DNA from: a virus
IMG/VR virus record: IMGVR_UViG_3300044641_001164
Location: 1-26,600 of that record
Length of the DNA stretch: 26,600 nucleotides
Strand: one strand, 5' to 3'
The notes below the pieces were generated by a model, which was not told the origin of the DNA, did no database searches, and was given only the letters and a program-made list of their open reading frames with translations. Of the stretch, positions 1 to 7,102 are shown in pieces. The translations under genes and the position numbers were made by a program. Numbering within the stretch: the stretch's first letter is position 1; each line of letters starts with the position of its first letter.

Positions 1-174
1 GATGATCGTGAAGAGGATGCCTATCCAGAAGAACTTAGAGCACAGTGGAAAGAAGAAATGCAAAAGATTAGAGATGCTCAAAAGGTTGAAAAAGAAGAGT
101 GGCAAAAACTTCTAAAAGATGGATATAAATTAGATATTAATGGCAAACCATATAAGGTTGAGGAGTTGTCATAA
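1..174 (+). CDS. C-terminal fragment of an unrecognised protein
   Basis: The first base is in frame with an open reading frame that ends at TAA 172-174, giving the last 57 residues of a protein whose start lies before the window. The fragment is very rich in Glu, Lys and Asp, and its first ~40 residues look helical. It ends in a short segment (DINGKPYKVEEL). I do not recognise a family. It is followed without a gap by the oxygenase gene (TAA then ATG), so the two are probably co-transcribed and translationally linked. The ribosome site of the next gene (GAGGAG, 160-165) lies inside this coding sequence. The reading frame is secure; the function is unknown. Confidence 0.7.
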   Translation, partial: DDREEDAYPEELRAQWKEEMQKIRDAQKVEKEEWQKLLKDGYKLDINGKPYKVEELS

Positions 175-834
175 ATGGAAACTTTTCTAAAAAAGCAATT
201 AGAAGATGACGGGTTTATAGTTCAAGAGCCAGTAAGTCAAGTCATTGTCGTAGAAGATTTTTTGTCTAAAGATGAATTAGATTCTTTGCACAACATTATT
301 AACAACCTGTCAGAAGATGACTGGATGATAGAGTATACAAAAAATCTTAAAAGGTTTTGTATGGAGAAGTTTGGAAGAGACGATGTTGAAAATCTTGTTG
401 CTGAAGGAAAGTTTGAAATAACTCAGGGCTGGCAAGACAAAAACTATGATCTTAAATCAGAGCCAATTACTAGAAATGTTATAGAAAGATTAGATAATTT
501 AGTTGCATTGGTGGATCCAAAACTAGAGGCTAGTGGGCTAAAGACTTTTCAAAGAATGCAGGATGGAGTTGAGTTAAAGGCTCATACAGACCAGCACACA
601 GATCCATCAATTAATTATGCAACCATTATATATTTAAATGATAACTATAATGGAGGTGAACTATTTTTTAGTAATAAGGATTTACAATTAAAGCCAAAAC
701 CAGGATCTTTGGTAATTTTCCCTGGTACAGATGAATTTAATCATGGAGTAAGACATGTAGAGCCAGGACCAATAAGATATGTTCTGGTTGGATTTATAAA
801 GGTTAGAAATTTTTATGAAAAGAACAAATACTAG
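175..834 (+). CDS. 2-oxoglutarate/Fe(II)-dependent oxygenase, prolyl-4-hydroxylase-like
   Basis: This 219-residue protein looks like a small 2-oxoglutarate/Fe(II) dioxygenase of the prolyl-4-hydroxylase type. It would use Fe(II), O2 and 2-oxoglutarate to hydroxylate an unknown substrate. The C-terminal half carries the double-stranded beta-helix signature: HTD at 137-139 (proximal His and Asp iron ligands), YLND at 153-156 followed by GGEL, a PGSLVIFP strand at 176-183, distal His190, and Arg201 as the likely 2-oxoglutarate carboxylate ligand. A second HTD at 141-143 is a less likely ligand pair by spacing. The N-terminal ~100 residues are unassigned. The start is supported by GAGGAG 9 nt upstream. 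All arginine codons are AGA or AGG, as in the two genes that follow. The family is fairly sure; the substrate is not known. Confidence 0.8.
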   Translation: METFLKKQLEDDGFIVQEPVSQVIVVEDFLSKDELDSLHNIINNLSEDDWMIEYTKNLKRFCMEKFGRDDVENLVAEGKFEITQGWQDKNYDLKSEPITRNVIERLDNLVALVDPKLEASGLKTFQRMQDGVELKAHTDQHTDPSINYATIIYLNDNYNGGELFFSNKDLQLKPKPGSLVIFPGTDEFNHGVRHVEPGPIRYVLVGFIKVRNFYEKNKY

Positions 835-849
835 GAGAGTGGAGACAAA

Positions 850-1554
850 ATGAATAAGCAGATACTAGAAGAAAAGATTTATTACTATGAAGATGGTGTT
901 AAGAATTTTGAAACACTCATGAAGACTATTGATGAACTTGATGCCCTTGACAAAGAATATGGAAAAGAGTCTTGGTTAGATTGGACAGCATCAAACGATA
1001 AGAACTTTATTTATGGAAAAACAAAAAGTTTTGACATCGAACAAATTAATAATATAACTTTAGATCTAGACTATAAAGAAAAAATGAAATATGTATACAA
1101 CACCATTATGGAGTCTTTCCATGAGGTTTGTTCAGACTATGCCAAGTCAATTGGTGACAACGATGAGCCACGACTATTCCCAACCTTTAATATAAAAAAG
1201 TATAGGTCTGGAATTGGGATGGGATCTCACTTTGATCAATTAGATGGAGATAGAACTCTTAGGTACTCTCTTGTCATGTATTTAAATGATGATTTTGATG
1301 GAGGAGAAATATCTTTTGCTCTGTCAGATTATGAAGATGTTAAAAAAGTTGCCTCTCCAGACCTAGATTATGATATTGCAGTAGATAAAAATCAAATACA
1401 GATTGGGCTAAAGCCAAAAGCAGGAAGCGTAATAATCTTCCCATCATCAGCGCCATATTATCATACAGCGCATGTTGTTAAGACCAATTTTAAGTATATG
1501 GTTCCTGGACACTGGATACATAACGATATGCCACTACACCAGTCATCTATGTAG
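850..1554 (+). CDS. second 2-oxoglutarate/Fe(II)-dependent oxygenase, divergent
   Basis: A 234-residue dioxygenase of the same superfamily as the gene before it, but not a recent copy: its N-terminal half is quite different. The core motif is HFD at 127-129 (iron ligands), followed by YLND at 144-147, GGEI, PKAGSVIIFP at 189-198 and distal His205. At the position where the upstream enzyme has Arg, this one has Lys215. Lys is also used to bind the 2-oxoglutarate carboxylate in animal collagen prolyl-4-hydroxylases, so activity is still plausible. It begins 15 nt after the preceding stop with a purine-rich GGAGAGTGGAG ribosome site. Two diverged oxygenases in tandem suggest different substrates, possibly nucleic-acid bases, virion proteins or surface sugars. 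This is not resolved by the sequence. Confidence 0.78.
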   Translation: MNKQILEEKIYYYEDGVKNFETLMKTIDELDALDKEYGKESWLDWTASNDKNFIYGKTKSFDIEQINNITLDLDYKEKMKYVYNTIMESFHEVCSDYAKSIGDNDEPRLFPTFNIKKYRSGIGMGSHFDQLDGDRTLRYSLVMYLNDDFDGGEISFALSDYEDVKKVASPDLDYDIAVDKNQIQIGLKPKAGSVIIFPSSAPYYHTAHVVKTNFKYMVPGHWIHNDMPLHQSSM

Positions 1555-1564
1555 TTCTTAGTTT

Positions 1565-2233
1565 ATGAAAACAGCAATAGTAACTGGAGCAAGCAGGGGT
1601 GTTGGAAGAGCAACTGTCAAACTTTTGTCAAAAAATGGTTATAGGGTTATTGCGGTATCCAGGGATTTAGAAAGAATGCATGATTTAATATCTGAAAATG
1701 TTGAAATATATCAACTTGATATAACAAACTCATCAGAAATTAAAAGTTTTTTTGAAAATTATAAAGACATTACTCTAGACATTCTTGTTAATAATGCTGG
1801 AGGGGGAGCAAGTCCTACACATATTATTAATGAAACCCCTGAAAATTTTAGGACAGCCTACGACATCAATGTAACTGGCCCAATGTACATATCTCAATTA
1901 TTTGTTCCTTGTCTACAAAAGTCAACTTCGCCAACTATTGTATTTGTAACTTCAATAGGAGGAAATGTTCCCTATCACGGTGGCGGAAACTATACAAATG
2001 CCAAAAGAGGAGAAATAGGTCTTATTGAAACGATGAGGCTTGAGTTCCCACTATATGGAATAAAAATAACAGAAGTTTGTCCAGGAACTATTGATACCCA
2101 AGAAGAAAAAAAGGACAATGCTCTGAGTGCTGAAGACTTGGCTGAATCTATACTTTGGGTCTCTTCTTTGCCAAGTCACTTTAATGTCAATAGTCTCAAC
2201 ATTAGTCATATTAATAATTCAGTTTTTAGATAA
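1565..2233 (+). CDS. short-chain dehydrogenase/reductase (SDR)
   Basis: A 222-residue classical SDR, an NAD(P)(H)-dependent oxidoreductase with a Rossmann fold. The cofactor motif TGASRGVG is at 7-14 and NNAG at 76-79. The full catalytic tetrad is visible: Asn102, Ser130, Tyr143 and Lys147 in a YTNAK context. PGTIDT follows at 173-178. An Arg directly after the glycine motif start and SRD at 32-34 hint at NADP preference, but this is weak. It is about 30 residues shorter than the usual ~250. It starts 10 nt after the oxygenase stop with no clear Shine-Dalgarno, so it probably depends on coupling. It ends right at a strong bidirectional terminator and so closes the oxygenase-SDR operon. The substrate is unknown; a joint pathway with the two oxygenases is inference. 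Confidence 0.85.
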   Translation: MKTAIVTGASRGVGRATVKLLSKNGYRVIAVSRDLERMHDLISENVEIYQLDITNSSEIKSFFENYKDITLDILVNNAGGGASPTHIINETPENFRTAYDINVTGPMYISQLFVPCLQKSTSPTIVFVTSIGGNVPYHGGGNYTNAKRGEIGLIETMRLEFPLYGIKITEVCPGTIDTQEEKKDNALSAEDLAESILWVSSLPSHFNVNSLNISHINNSVFR

Positions 2234-2237
2234 AAAA

Positions 2238-2263
2238 AATACCCCCTAATTAAAGGGGGTATT
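2238..2263. terminator. bidirectional intrinsic terminator between convergent genes
   Basis: A perfect 10-bp stem (2238-2247 with 2254-2263, centre CCCCC/GGGGG) with a 6-nt loop. It has an A-run on its left (2232-2239) and a T-rich stretch on its right. It lies between the stop of the SDR gene (+) at 2233 and the stop of the lysozyme gene (-) at 2274, so it can end transcripts from both sides. Confidence 0.88.
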
Positions 2264-2273
2264 CCTTTATAAA

Positions 2274-2825
2274 TTACTTTGGAAACTTTTGCATCCAGGC
2301 TTTAGTCCTTGGAGTAATACCTTTCCAAGCAGACCAGTCATCTCCACCATTTGTCATATAGTATGCAATCTCTGCATTCTTAACAGGGTTAAAAAGTTCT
2401 GCATTTGAATCAAGATCAAACTTGGTTCTGCGATCTGGACCAAGGTGATCAAGCATGTTTATCTGAAATACCCCATAAGAAGAATCGCCTGTTCTGTGAT
2501 TACCGTTATATGCCAAAGGTCGCCCATTAGACTCCTTCTTAGCAACAGCCCAAGCAACCACCAAGTCCCTACCCTCAAACCCAACTAAAGACAACAGGGT
2601 TTTTAGTTCTGTATCTGTCAAATTTGTCTTATTTTCAAAACGCTCTAATATTTTTACCTTAGAAACCAAAAAAGCCGACTTGGGGTCGGCAGGCTGAACT
2701 TCTAACGATTTACTTATTAAATTATTGTCAGTTGAAAAATCATCAGCATTAGCGATATTGCTAACGGGTGCCAACATTCCAACCAAAGATAGGATTCCAA
2801 TCCAAGCCATCTTGTCTCTTCTCAT
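2274..2825 (-). CDS. secreted lysozyme/transglycosylase-like protein
   Basis: A 183-residue protein with a lysozyme-like (SLT-type) fold predicted to cleave the glycan strand of peptidoglycan. The N-terminus is a signal peptide: basic MRRDK, a hydrophobic core at ~7-24, and probable cleavage after ANA at 25-27. The catalytic domain spans ~85-175. Glu98 in KKESNG is the expected catalytic acid. YGVFQIN at 117-123 and a C-terminal ATG-proximal helix pattern (NPVKNAEIAYYM, then DDWSAW) are typical of the family. AGGAGGT (2833-2839, minus strand) precedes the ATG. It is the only minus-strand gene here, with its own extended -10 promoter and a 5' hairpin. It could be a Sec-exported endolysin or a cell-wall enzyme acting from outside. 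No holin is visible nearby. Confidence 0.82.
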   Translation of the reverse strand: MRRDKMAWIGILSLVGMLAPVSNIANADDFSTDNNLISKSLEVQPADPKSAFLVSKVKILERFENKTNLTDTELKTLLSLVGFEGRDLVVAWAVAKKESNGRPLAYNGNHRTGDSSYGVFQINMLDHLGPDRRTKFDLDSNAELFNPVKNAEIAYYMTNGGDDWSAWKGITPRTKAWMQKFPK

Positions 2826-2849
2826 AAAATATACCTCCTAGAGAACAAT

Positions 2850-2867
2850 TGCTACCGTCTGGTAGCA
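2850..2867 (-). promoter_or_regulatory. 5' leader hairpin of the lysozyme mRNA
   Basis: A perfect 7-bp inverted repeat (TGCTACC/GGTAGCA) with a 4-nt loop. Its outer base lies about 7 nt after the minus-strand -10 box, so the transcript should begin at the hairpin. It may protect the 5' end or act as an operator. Confidence 0.6.
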
Positions 2868-2874
2868 TAGTTCA

Positions 2875-2883
2875 AGTATAACA
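2875..2883 (-). promoter_or_regulatory. extended -10 promoter for the lysozyme gene
   Basis: On the minus strand the sequence reads TGT TATACT, an extended -10 box. A possible -35 (TTGCCT) lies 18 nt upstream inside an inverted repeat. The start of transcription is predicted near 2868. Confidence 0.65.
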
Positions 2884-2888
2884 TGTTT

Positions 2889-2904
2889 TTGCCCTAAAAG
2901 GCAA
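2889..2904. repeat. small inverted repeat in the divergent intergenic region
   Basis: TTGCC/GGCAA, 5-bp arms with a 6-nt loop, followed by CTTTTT on the plus strand. It overlaps the possible -35 region of the minus-strand promoter. It could be an operator, or a weak terminator that blocks read-through from the lysozyme promoter region. The evidence is only the symmetry. Confidence 0.35.
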
Positions 2905-2949
2905 CTTTTTGTAATATTTTTTTATTTTATTTATTTTGCGGGATTCAAG

Positions 2950-2958
2950 TGGTATAAT
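2950..2958 (+). promoter_or_regulatory. extended -10 promoter, leaderless start at 2968
   Basis: TGG TATAAT, with 9 nt between the -10 box and the ATG at 2968. No -35 is recognisable (the upstream region is a T-rich run) and there is no Shine-Dalgarno, so the mRNA should start at or within about 3 nt of the ATG. Confidence 0.75.
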
Positions 2959-2967
2959 AGAAAGACT

Positions 2968-3492
2968 ATGGCTACAGGCTCAACTACAGCGTACGATTTA
3001 CCATATCCTCTAATAACTGATCCAGTTAATGTACATGAGGATGTGCAGTCACTGGCTGAACAAATTGAATTAGTTCTAGTAAGTTTTGGACTATCGACGC
3101 ATACGATAGAAGTTAAAAATGTAAGCGGAGCAAGTATAACAAAAGGAGATCCAGTTTATGTAACTGGATTTAATGGAAAAACAACTGTTGCAAAATCACA
3201 ATCAAGCAATCTAGATACATTGCCATTTATTGGATTGGCCCAGTCAACCATGGCTAACAATTCAGAAGGCGTTGTAGTAATATCTGGTGTATTTAGTAAT
3301 ATAAATACAACATCATACTCTAATGGTGACATATTGTATTTAGGAGCCTCTGGAGGCCTAACAGCAACACAGCCAGTATCTGGCTCTGGAGCAGTAGCAG
3401 TTGTTGCCAAGTCTGGTTCTGCTGGAATTTTGATTGTTGGACAGGTAAAAGGCAATGGCACTTGGGGATCACTGAAAGCAGGTTTATCATAA
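2968..3492 (+). CDS. small virion structural protein, DUF2190-like beta domain
   Basis: A 174-residue protein, probably part of the virion. The N-terminal ~45 residues (TAYDLPYPLITDPVNVHEDV, then a helix) resemble the entry segment of phage fibre or decoration proteins. Residues ~47-165 form a Gly/Ser/Val-rich all-beta domain (VSGASITKGDPVYV, then IGLAQ, GDILYLG and GILIVGQV). This pattern is common in phage DUF2190-type and fibre-associated domains. It has its own leaderless promoter and opens a tight operon: its TAA overlaps the next ATG by one base. The structural role is inferred from composition and position; the exact place in the particle is unknown. Confidence 0.6.
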   Translation: MATGSTTAYDLPYPLITDPVNVHEDVQSLAEQIELVLVSFGLSTHTIEVKNVSGASITKGDPVYVTGFNGKTTVAKSQSSNLDTLPFIGLAQSTMANNSEGVVVISGVFSNINTTSYSNGDILYLGASGGLTATQPVSGSGAVAVVAKSGSAGILIVGQVKGNGTWGSLKAGLS

Positions 3493-3896
3493 TGGCTACT
3501 TATAGAGGACAAGAATCAAAGAGTTCTTACGATGTTGGATTACGACCACCAATGGTAAGTTGGACGGTAGTCAAAGGCGACACAGCAGCATTTAGAGTTT
3601 ATACAACTGATGACAATAAAGAGCCATTAGTTATTGAGGACTGGGATATTCGTTGTGAGTTCCGCCGTCCAGATGTTAGAAACAACATAGATCAAGATTC
3701 TGCTGGAACTATTTTTACTATCATTCCCGCACCTACCCCTAATGATGGTATTGGAGAGTTTACAGTTCCTCTTACCAAAGAGCAGACCATTCAGTTGCGT
3801 ACTGGAGATGTCTTTGACGTAGAGTTAAGCGATGCCGATAGAGTCTGGACAGTTTGCCAGGGTAAGATGATAATTATTGAGGATGTAACTGACTAA
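3492..3896 (+). CDS. small tail/fibre-associated beta-sandwich protein
   Basis: A 134-residue protein starting at the ATG inside a TAATG overlap with the preceding gene. The upstream in-frame ATG at 3462 lies within the previous gene and is not preferred. Residues ~25-130 look like one beta-sandwich: WTVVKGDTAAFRVYT, then an IEDWDIRCEFRRP strand, a GEFTVPL strand and a last DRVWTVCQGKMIII strand. This pattern resembles Ig-like or LtfC/BppU-N-like domains found in tail and baseplate proteins. No membrane segment or enzyme motif is seen. Its stop overlaps the start of the next gene (TAATG), which argues for translational coupling. Confidence 0.55.
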   Translation: MATYRGQESKSSYDVGLRPPMVSWTVVKGDTAAFRVYTTDDNKEPLVIEDWDIRCEFRRPDVRNNIDQDSAGTIFTIIPAPTPNDGIGEFTVPLTKEQTIQLRTGDVFDVELSDADRVWTVCQGKMIIIEDVTD

Positions 3897-4120
3897 TGGC
3901 AACTGCTGTAATTATTGACGATTACAGTAAGAGGGTAGCAATTCCTAGTGCCGTTAATTATCCAATAACACAAATAGAATACTCTGCACCACTAACCACA
4001 GTTGAGTCTATACTTCCGTTTAGAGTTAGATTTAGCACTATCATTGTTGAAGGTTATTCTTCCTCAAATCCACCAGGAATTGGCATACAAATTATTGGTT
4101 TTTCCAACTGGATCATTTAA
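3896..4120 (+). CDS. 74-residue protein of unknown function
   Basis: A short protein coupled by a TAATG overlap to the gene before it, and the last member of the operon from the 2950 promoter. It is rich in Ile, Val, Ser and Pro with several predicted beta strands (IVEGYSSSNPPGIGIQIIGF near the end). No family is recognised. It could be a truncated fibre domain or a small virion component. Its position between virion genes is the only functional hint. Confidence 0.55.
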   Translation: MATAVIIDDYSKRVAIPSAVNYPITQIEYSAPLTTVESILPFRVRFSTIIVEGYSSSNPPGIGIQIIGFSNWII

Positions 4121-4136
4121 TATTTATAATTAATTA

Positions 4137-4145
4137 TGCTATAAT
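4137..4145 (+). promoter_or_regulatory. extended -10 promoter, leaderless start at 4152
   Basis: TGC TATAAT with only 6 nt before the ATG at 4152. There is no Shine-Dalgarno and no clear -35; the upstream 30 nt are AT-rich. Transcription should begin at the start codon. Confidence 0.75.
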
Positions 4146-4151
4146 ACATAC

Positions 4152-4598
4152 ATGGCTACCGTATCAATTCCAACAGTAAAGACCAAGTTTGAGACTGGGG
4201 ACCGCCCAAGTCAACAAGACTATATCGACTTAATCGACACTACCGCAGGTCAAGCAACAAACCTTGGCTCTTTCGGTAACAACGATAACTCAATCAGTGA
4301 TATCACTAACGTAACTGTATTTGATAACTTTGATGCCACAACATGGAGAATGGTAAAGTACATTATCTCCATAGCAAAGACTTCTGCTGGCGATAATAAA
4401 TTTTACGCCACAGAGATGACTATCCTTGTTGACGGAGAAGATGTTTCTGTCAGCGAGTATGGAACTATAGACACCGATGGGAATATTGGCACCATTAGCG
4501 TCTCCAGGGTTAGCAATACAGTTGCCCTTACTGTAACGCCTGCCCTAGGAATAACCCCTATCACCCTGCGTTATGCACGTATTGGGTTGAAGGCTTAA
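4152..4598 (+). CDS. short fibre-type virion protein
   Basis: A 148-residue protein. The N-terminal ~45 residues (VKTKFETGDRPSQQDYIDLI) are of the kind that starts many phage fibre or collar proteins. The C-terminal ~100 residues form a beta-rich domain (WRMVKYIISIAK, then FYATEMTILVDG, SEYGTI and VALTVTP). The C-terminus of the next gene's 657-residue product shares its layout and key residues: an aromatic/Arg-Lys strand, a SE or TE turn, an ITEYA/VSEYG strand and an RVTP/TVTP strand. It is therefore probably a short version of the same terminal module, perhaps a receptor-binding or trimer-ending domain. Confidence 0.65.
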   Translation: MATVSIPTVKTKFETGDRPSQQDYIDLIDTTAGQATNLGSFGNNDNSISDITNVTVFDNFDATTWRMVKYIISIAKTSAGDNKFYATEMTILVDGEDVSVSEYGTIDTDGNIGTISVSRVSNTVALTVTPALGITPITLRYARIGLKA

Positions 4599-4614
4599 CT
4601 AAAGGAGATAAAAA

Positions 4615-6588
4615 ATGGCAACAGTAGTAAAAGATTTTAAAGTAAAAGCAGGACTCGTAGTTGAAGGTTCAACAGGTACAATCAATGGAAAGAACATTCT
4701 TAGAGAAGATGATTCCGACCAGTACATTATTGAACTCATCGGCGGAGAAACACTTGTAACATCTGTAGATGCAGATCAACTTCAGGTTATTGACGGAGAA
4801 CTTTCTGTTAAGGCTGAAGTATTTGATGAATTCGGTGCAGCAGCACAGGCTCTTACAGATGCAGAAGCATACGCAGATGCACTTACAACATCAGACATTG
4901 CAGAAGGTACAAATGAGTACTTTACAACAGCAAGAGTTGACTCACACCTTTCAGGTGGAGCAGGAATTGACTACCAAGCAGGAACAATCTCTGTTGCTAC
5001 TGGAACTGGTATCACTTTAGAACAAAATGATTTTATTGCAATTGACCGTAATACAGTAGACAACTGGTACGATGCAAATGGTGCAGCAAGCACTGTAGCA
5101 GGAGACCTTACAGACCACGAGAACGCAACAGAAGCACACGGCGCAACAGGTGCGGTAGTTGGAACAACCAACACACAGACATTAACAAACAAGACCATTG
5201 GAGATACACTTAACTTCACTGGCGCAGGAGTGATGACAATCAACTCTGATGATGATCTTGTTCTTACTCCCGCAGCAAATCATTATGTTAAGTGGGGTGC
5301 AGATATTCTTGCAACTCAGGACTATGCAGATACAGCAGAACAAGATGCAAAGGACTACACAGATCTTCTTCTTGGAGATGCAACAATTGATGGTTCTGGT
5401 GGAAACACAGTTACAGACAGAATTGCTTCAGCAGTTGCAGATCTTGTAGATGCAGCACCAGCAGCACTAGATACATTGAATGAGTTAGCAGCAGCACTTG
5501 GTGATGCGGTTGATGCCCAGGGTCTTGCAACAGCAATTGGAAATAAACTTCCACTTGCAGGCGGAACAATGACTGGCGCTATTGCAATGGGAACAAACAA
5601 GATCACTGGTCTTGGAACTCCTACAGCAAACACAGATGCAGCAACTAAGGCTTATGTAGATGATCAAACAACTACAGATGTAGCAGAAGGTACAAACCTT
5701 TACTTCACAAACCAAAGAGCACTTGATGCAACCGCATCAGCATACGACGCAGCAGGCGCTGCAGGCGATGTAGCATCAGACCTTACAGACCACGAAAATG
5801 CTACATCAGCACACGGCGTAACTGGTTCAGTAGTTGGAACTTCTGATCAGCAGACTCTTACAAATAAGACAATTGATGCTTCAAGCAATACCCTTTCAAA
5901 TATTGCTAACTCATCACTTACAAACGACTCAATCACAGTTAACGGATACGAAACTGCACTTGGTGAGACTGTAACTCTTGATACAGACGATGTAGCAGAG
6001 GGTTCAAACCAGTACTTCACAGATGCTCGTGCTAAGTCAGCAGCAGCAGCACTTTTGACCGATATCAATACAACACTTACCAACATCACAATCACAGGTA
6101 ATGGTGGAGGACTTACTATCACTGCAGAAAACGGTGTAGCAGATTCTGATACTGATGATCTTGATGAAGGTAATTCAAACCTATACTTCACAAATGAAAG
6201 AGCAGTAACAGCCCTTGAAGCAGTAACTCCAAACTTTACAGAAGTAGATATCAACTCACTTGCTAAGCAGATTGCAGCAACAGTCTCTGCTCCAACAGGT
6301 GGATCACAGGTTACTGCTTATGAGTTTGCAGCACACACATATCGCTCAGCCAAGTTCCTTGTAAAGACCGCATACGGTACACATACAGAACTTTCTGAGG
6401 TTCTTCTTACACTTGATACCCCAAACAACATTGCTATCACAGAATATGCAATTGTTGGAACAAACGGTTCATCATCAACTATTACAGCAGACGTAACTGG
6501 ATCACCACTACTTCCTGTTGTAAGACTTCGTGTAACACCAACTAACAATACTTCAACAATCACTGTTGTTGGAACACTACTAGCATAA
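4615..6588 (+). CDS. long repeat-containing tail fibre protein
   Basis: A 657-residue fibre-type protein. The N-terminus (MATVVKDFKVKAGLVVEG) is shared with the next gene and is probably the anchor to the particle. The body is Ala/Thr/Asp-rich and built of repeats. Four EGTNxYFTxxRA-type units begin near residues 97, 355, 460 and 520. Two copies of a 32-residue DLTDHENAT...LTNKTI unit sit at nt 5104-5199 and 5779-5874. A PAALDTLNELAAALGD segment is near 284. The last ~100 residues match the C-terminal domain of the gene before. A strong AAAGGAGAT site precedes the ATG. Codons are heavily restricted (GCA, ACA, CTT), as expected for an abundant protein. The receptor is unknown. Confidence 0.75.
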   Translation: MATVVKDFKVKAGLVVEGSTGTINGKNILREDDSDQYIIELIGGETLVTSVDADQLQVIDGELSVKAEVFDEFGAAAQALTDAEAYADALTTSDIAEGTNEYFTTARVDSHLSGGAGIDYQAGTISVATGTGITLEQNDFIAIDRNTVDNWYDANGAASTVAGDLTDHENATEAHGATGAVVGTTNTQTLTNKTIGDTLNFTGAGVMTINSDDDLVLTPAANHYVKWGADILATQDYADTAEQDAKDYTDLLLGDATIDGSGGNTVTDRIASAVADLVDAAPAALDTLNELAAALGDAVDAQGLATAIGNKLPLAGGTMTGAIAMGTNKITGLGTPTANTDAATKAYVDDQTTTDVAEGTNLYFTNQRALDATASAYDAAGAAGDVASDLTDHENATSAHGVTGSVVGTSDQQTLTNKTIDASSNTLSNIANSSLTNDSITVNGYETALGETVTLDTDDVAEGSNQYFTDARAKSAAAALLTDINTTLTNITITGNGGGLTITAENGVADSDTDDLDEGNSNLYFTNERAVTALEAVTPNFTEVDINSLAKQIAATVSAPTGGSQVTAYEFAAHTYRSAKFLVKTAYGTHTELSEVLLTLDTPNNIAITEYAIVGTNGSSSTITADVTGSPLLPVVRLRVTPTNNTSTITVVGTLLA

Positions 6589-6605
6589 TTAACGAGGAGT
6601 AAGAG

Positions 6606-7058
6606 ATGGCAACAGTAGACAAAGACTTTAAAGTAAAGAATGGGCTAGTCGTTGTAAACGGCGGTTCATTTGGAGGAACAGTTACTGTTGCCACTCCTAC
6701 CCTTGGTGGTCATGCAACAACCAAGGATTATGTAGATTCTCTTCCAGTATCAATACCTGTAGACGATCTGCCACCAGTATCCCCATCTAATGGAGACCTA
6801 TGGTTTGACAGTGTTACAGAAAGAGTTCATGTTTATTACGGAAGCGAGTGGGTAGCCATTGCTACACTTGCTGATTCAGAGGTTTTGAGGGATCACATTC
6901 ATGATACTTCAATTGATGGCACAGGACTAATAGTAAGCACATTTGTTTCTGGTGGTTCATATGACGAACCAGGAGTTCTTGTAAGTGCTGGAAGTTATAA
7001 CTCAACAACATGGGAATCAGTCTGGAATGGCGGGGACGCAATAGATAATTTTAATTAA
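6606..7058 (+). CDS. short fibre-family protein sharing the N-terminal anchor
   Basis: A 150-residue protein whose first ~20 residues (MATVDKDFKVKNGLVVVNGG) match the N-terminus of the preceding 657-residue fibre, so both probably dock at the same place. Residues ~55-83 hold a small aromatic segment (SNGDLWFDS, then VYYGSEWVAIA) common in phage tail proteins. The C-terminal ~60 residues are Gly/Ser-rich and end at WNGGDAIDNFN. GAGGAG lies 6 nt before the ATG. It lacks the repeat shaft and may be a short fibre, a spacer or a chaperone-like partner. No enzyme motif is seen. Confidence 0.62.
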   Translation: MATVDKDFKVKNGLVVVNGGSFGGTVTVATPTLGGHATTKDYVDSLPVSIPVDDLPPVSPSNGDLWFDSVTERVHVYYGSEWVAIATLADSEVLRDHIHDTSIDGTGLIVSTFVSGGSYDEPGVLVSAGSYNSTTWESVWNGGDAIDNFN

Positions 7059-7063
7059 TTATC

Positions 7064-7072
7064 TGTTATAAT
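7064..7072 (+). promoter_or_regulatory. extended -10 promoter for the 638-residue fibre gene
   Basis: TGT TATAAT just after the stop at 7058. The predicted start near 7079 gives a ~24-nt leader with a strong GGAGGA ribosome site at 7089-7094. No -35 is evident. Confidence 0.7.
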
Positions 7073-7102
7073 ATAGTTACTAATATACGGAGGAGTATAT
7101 AA

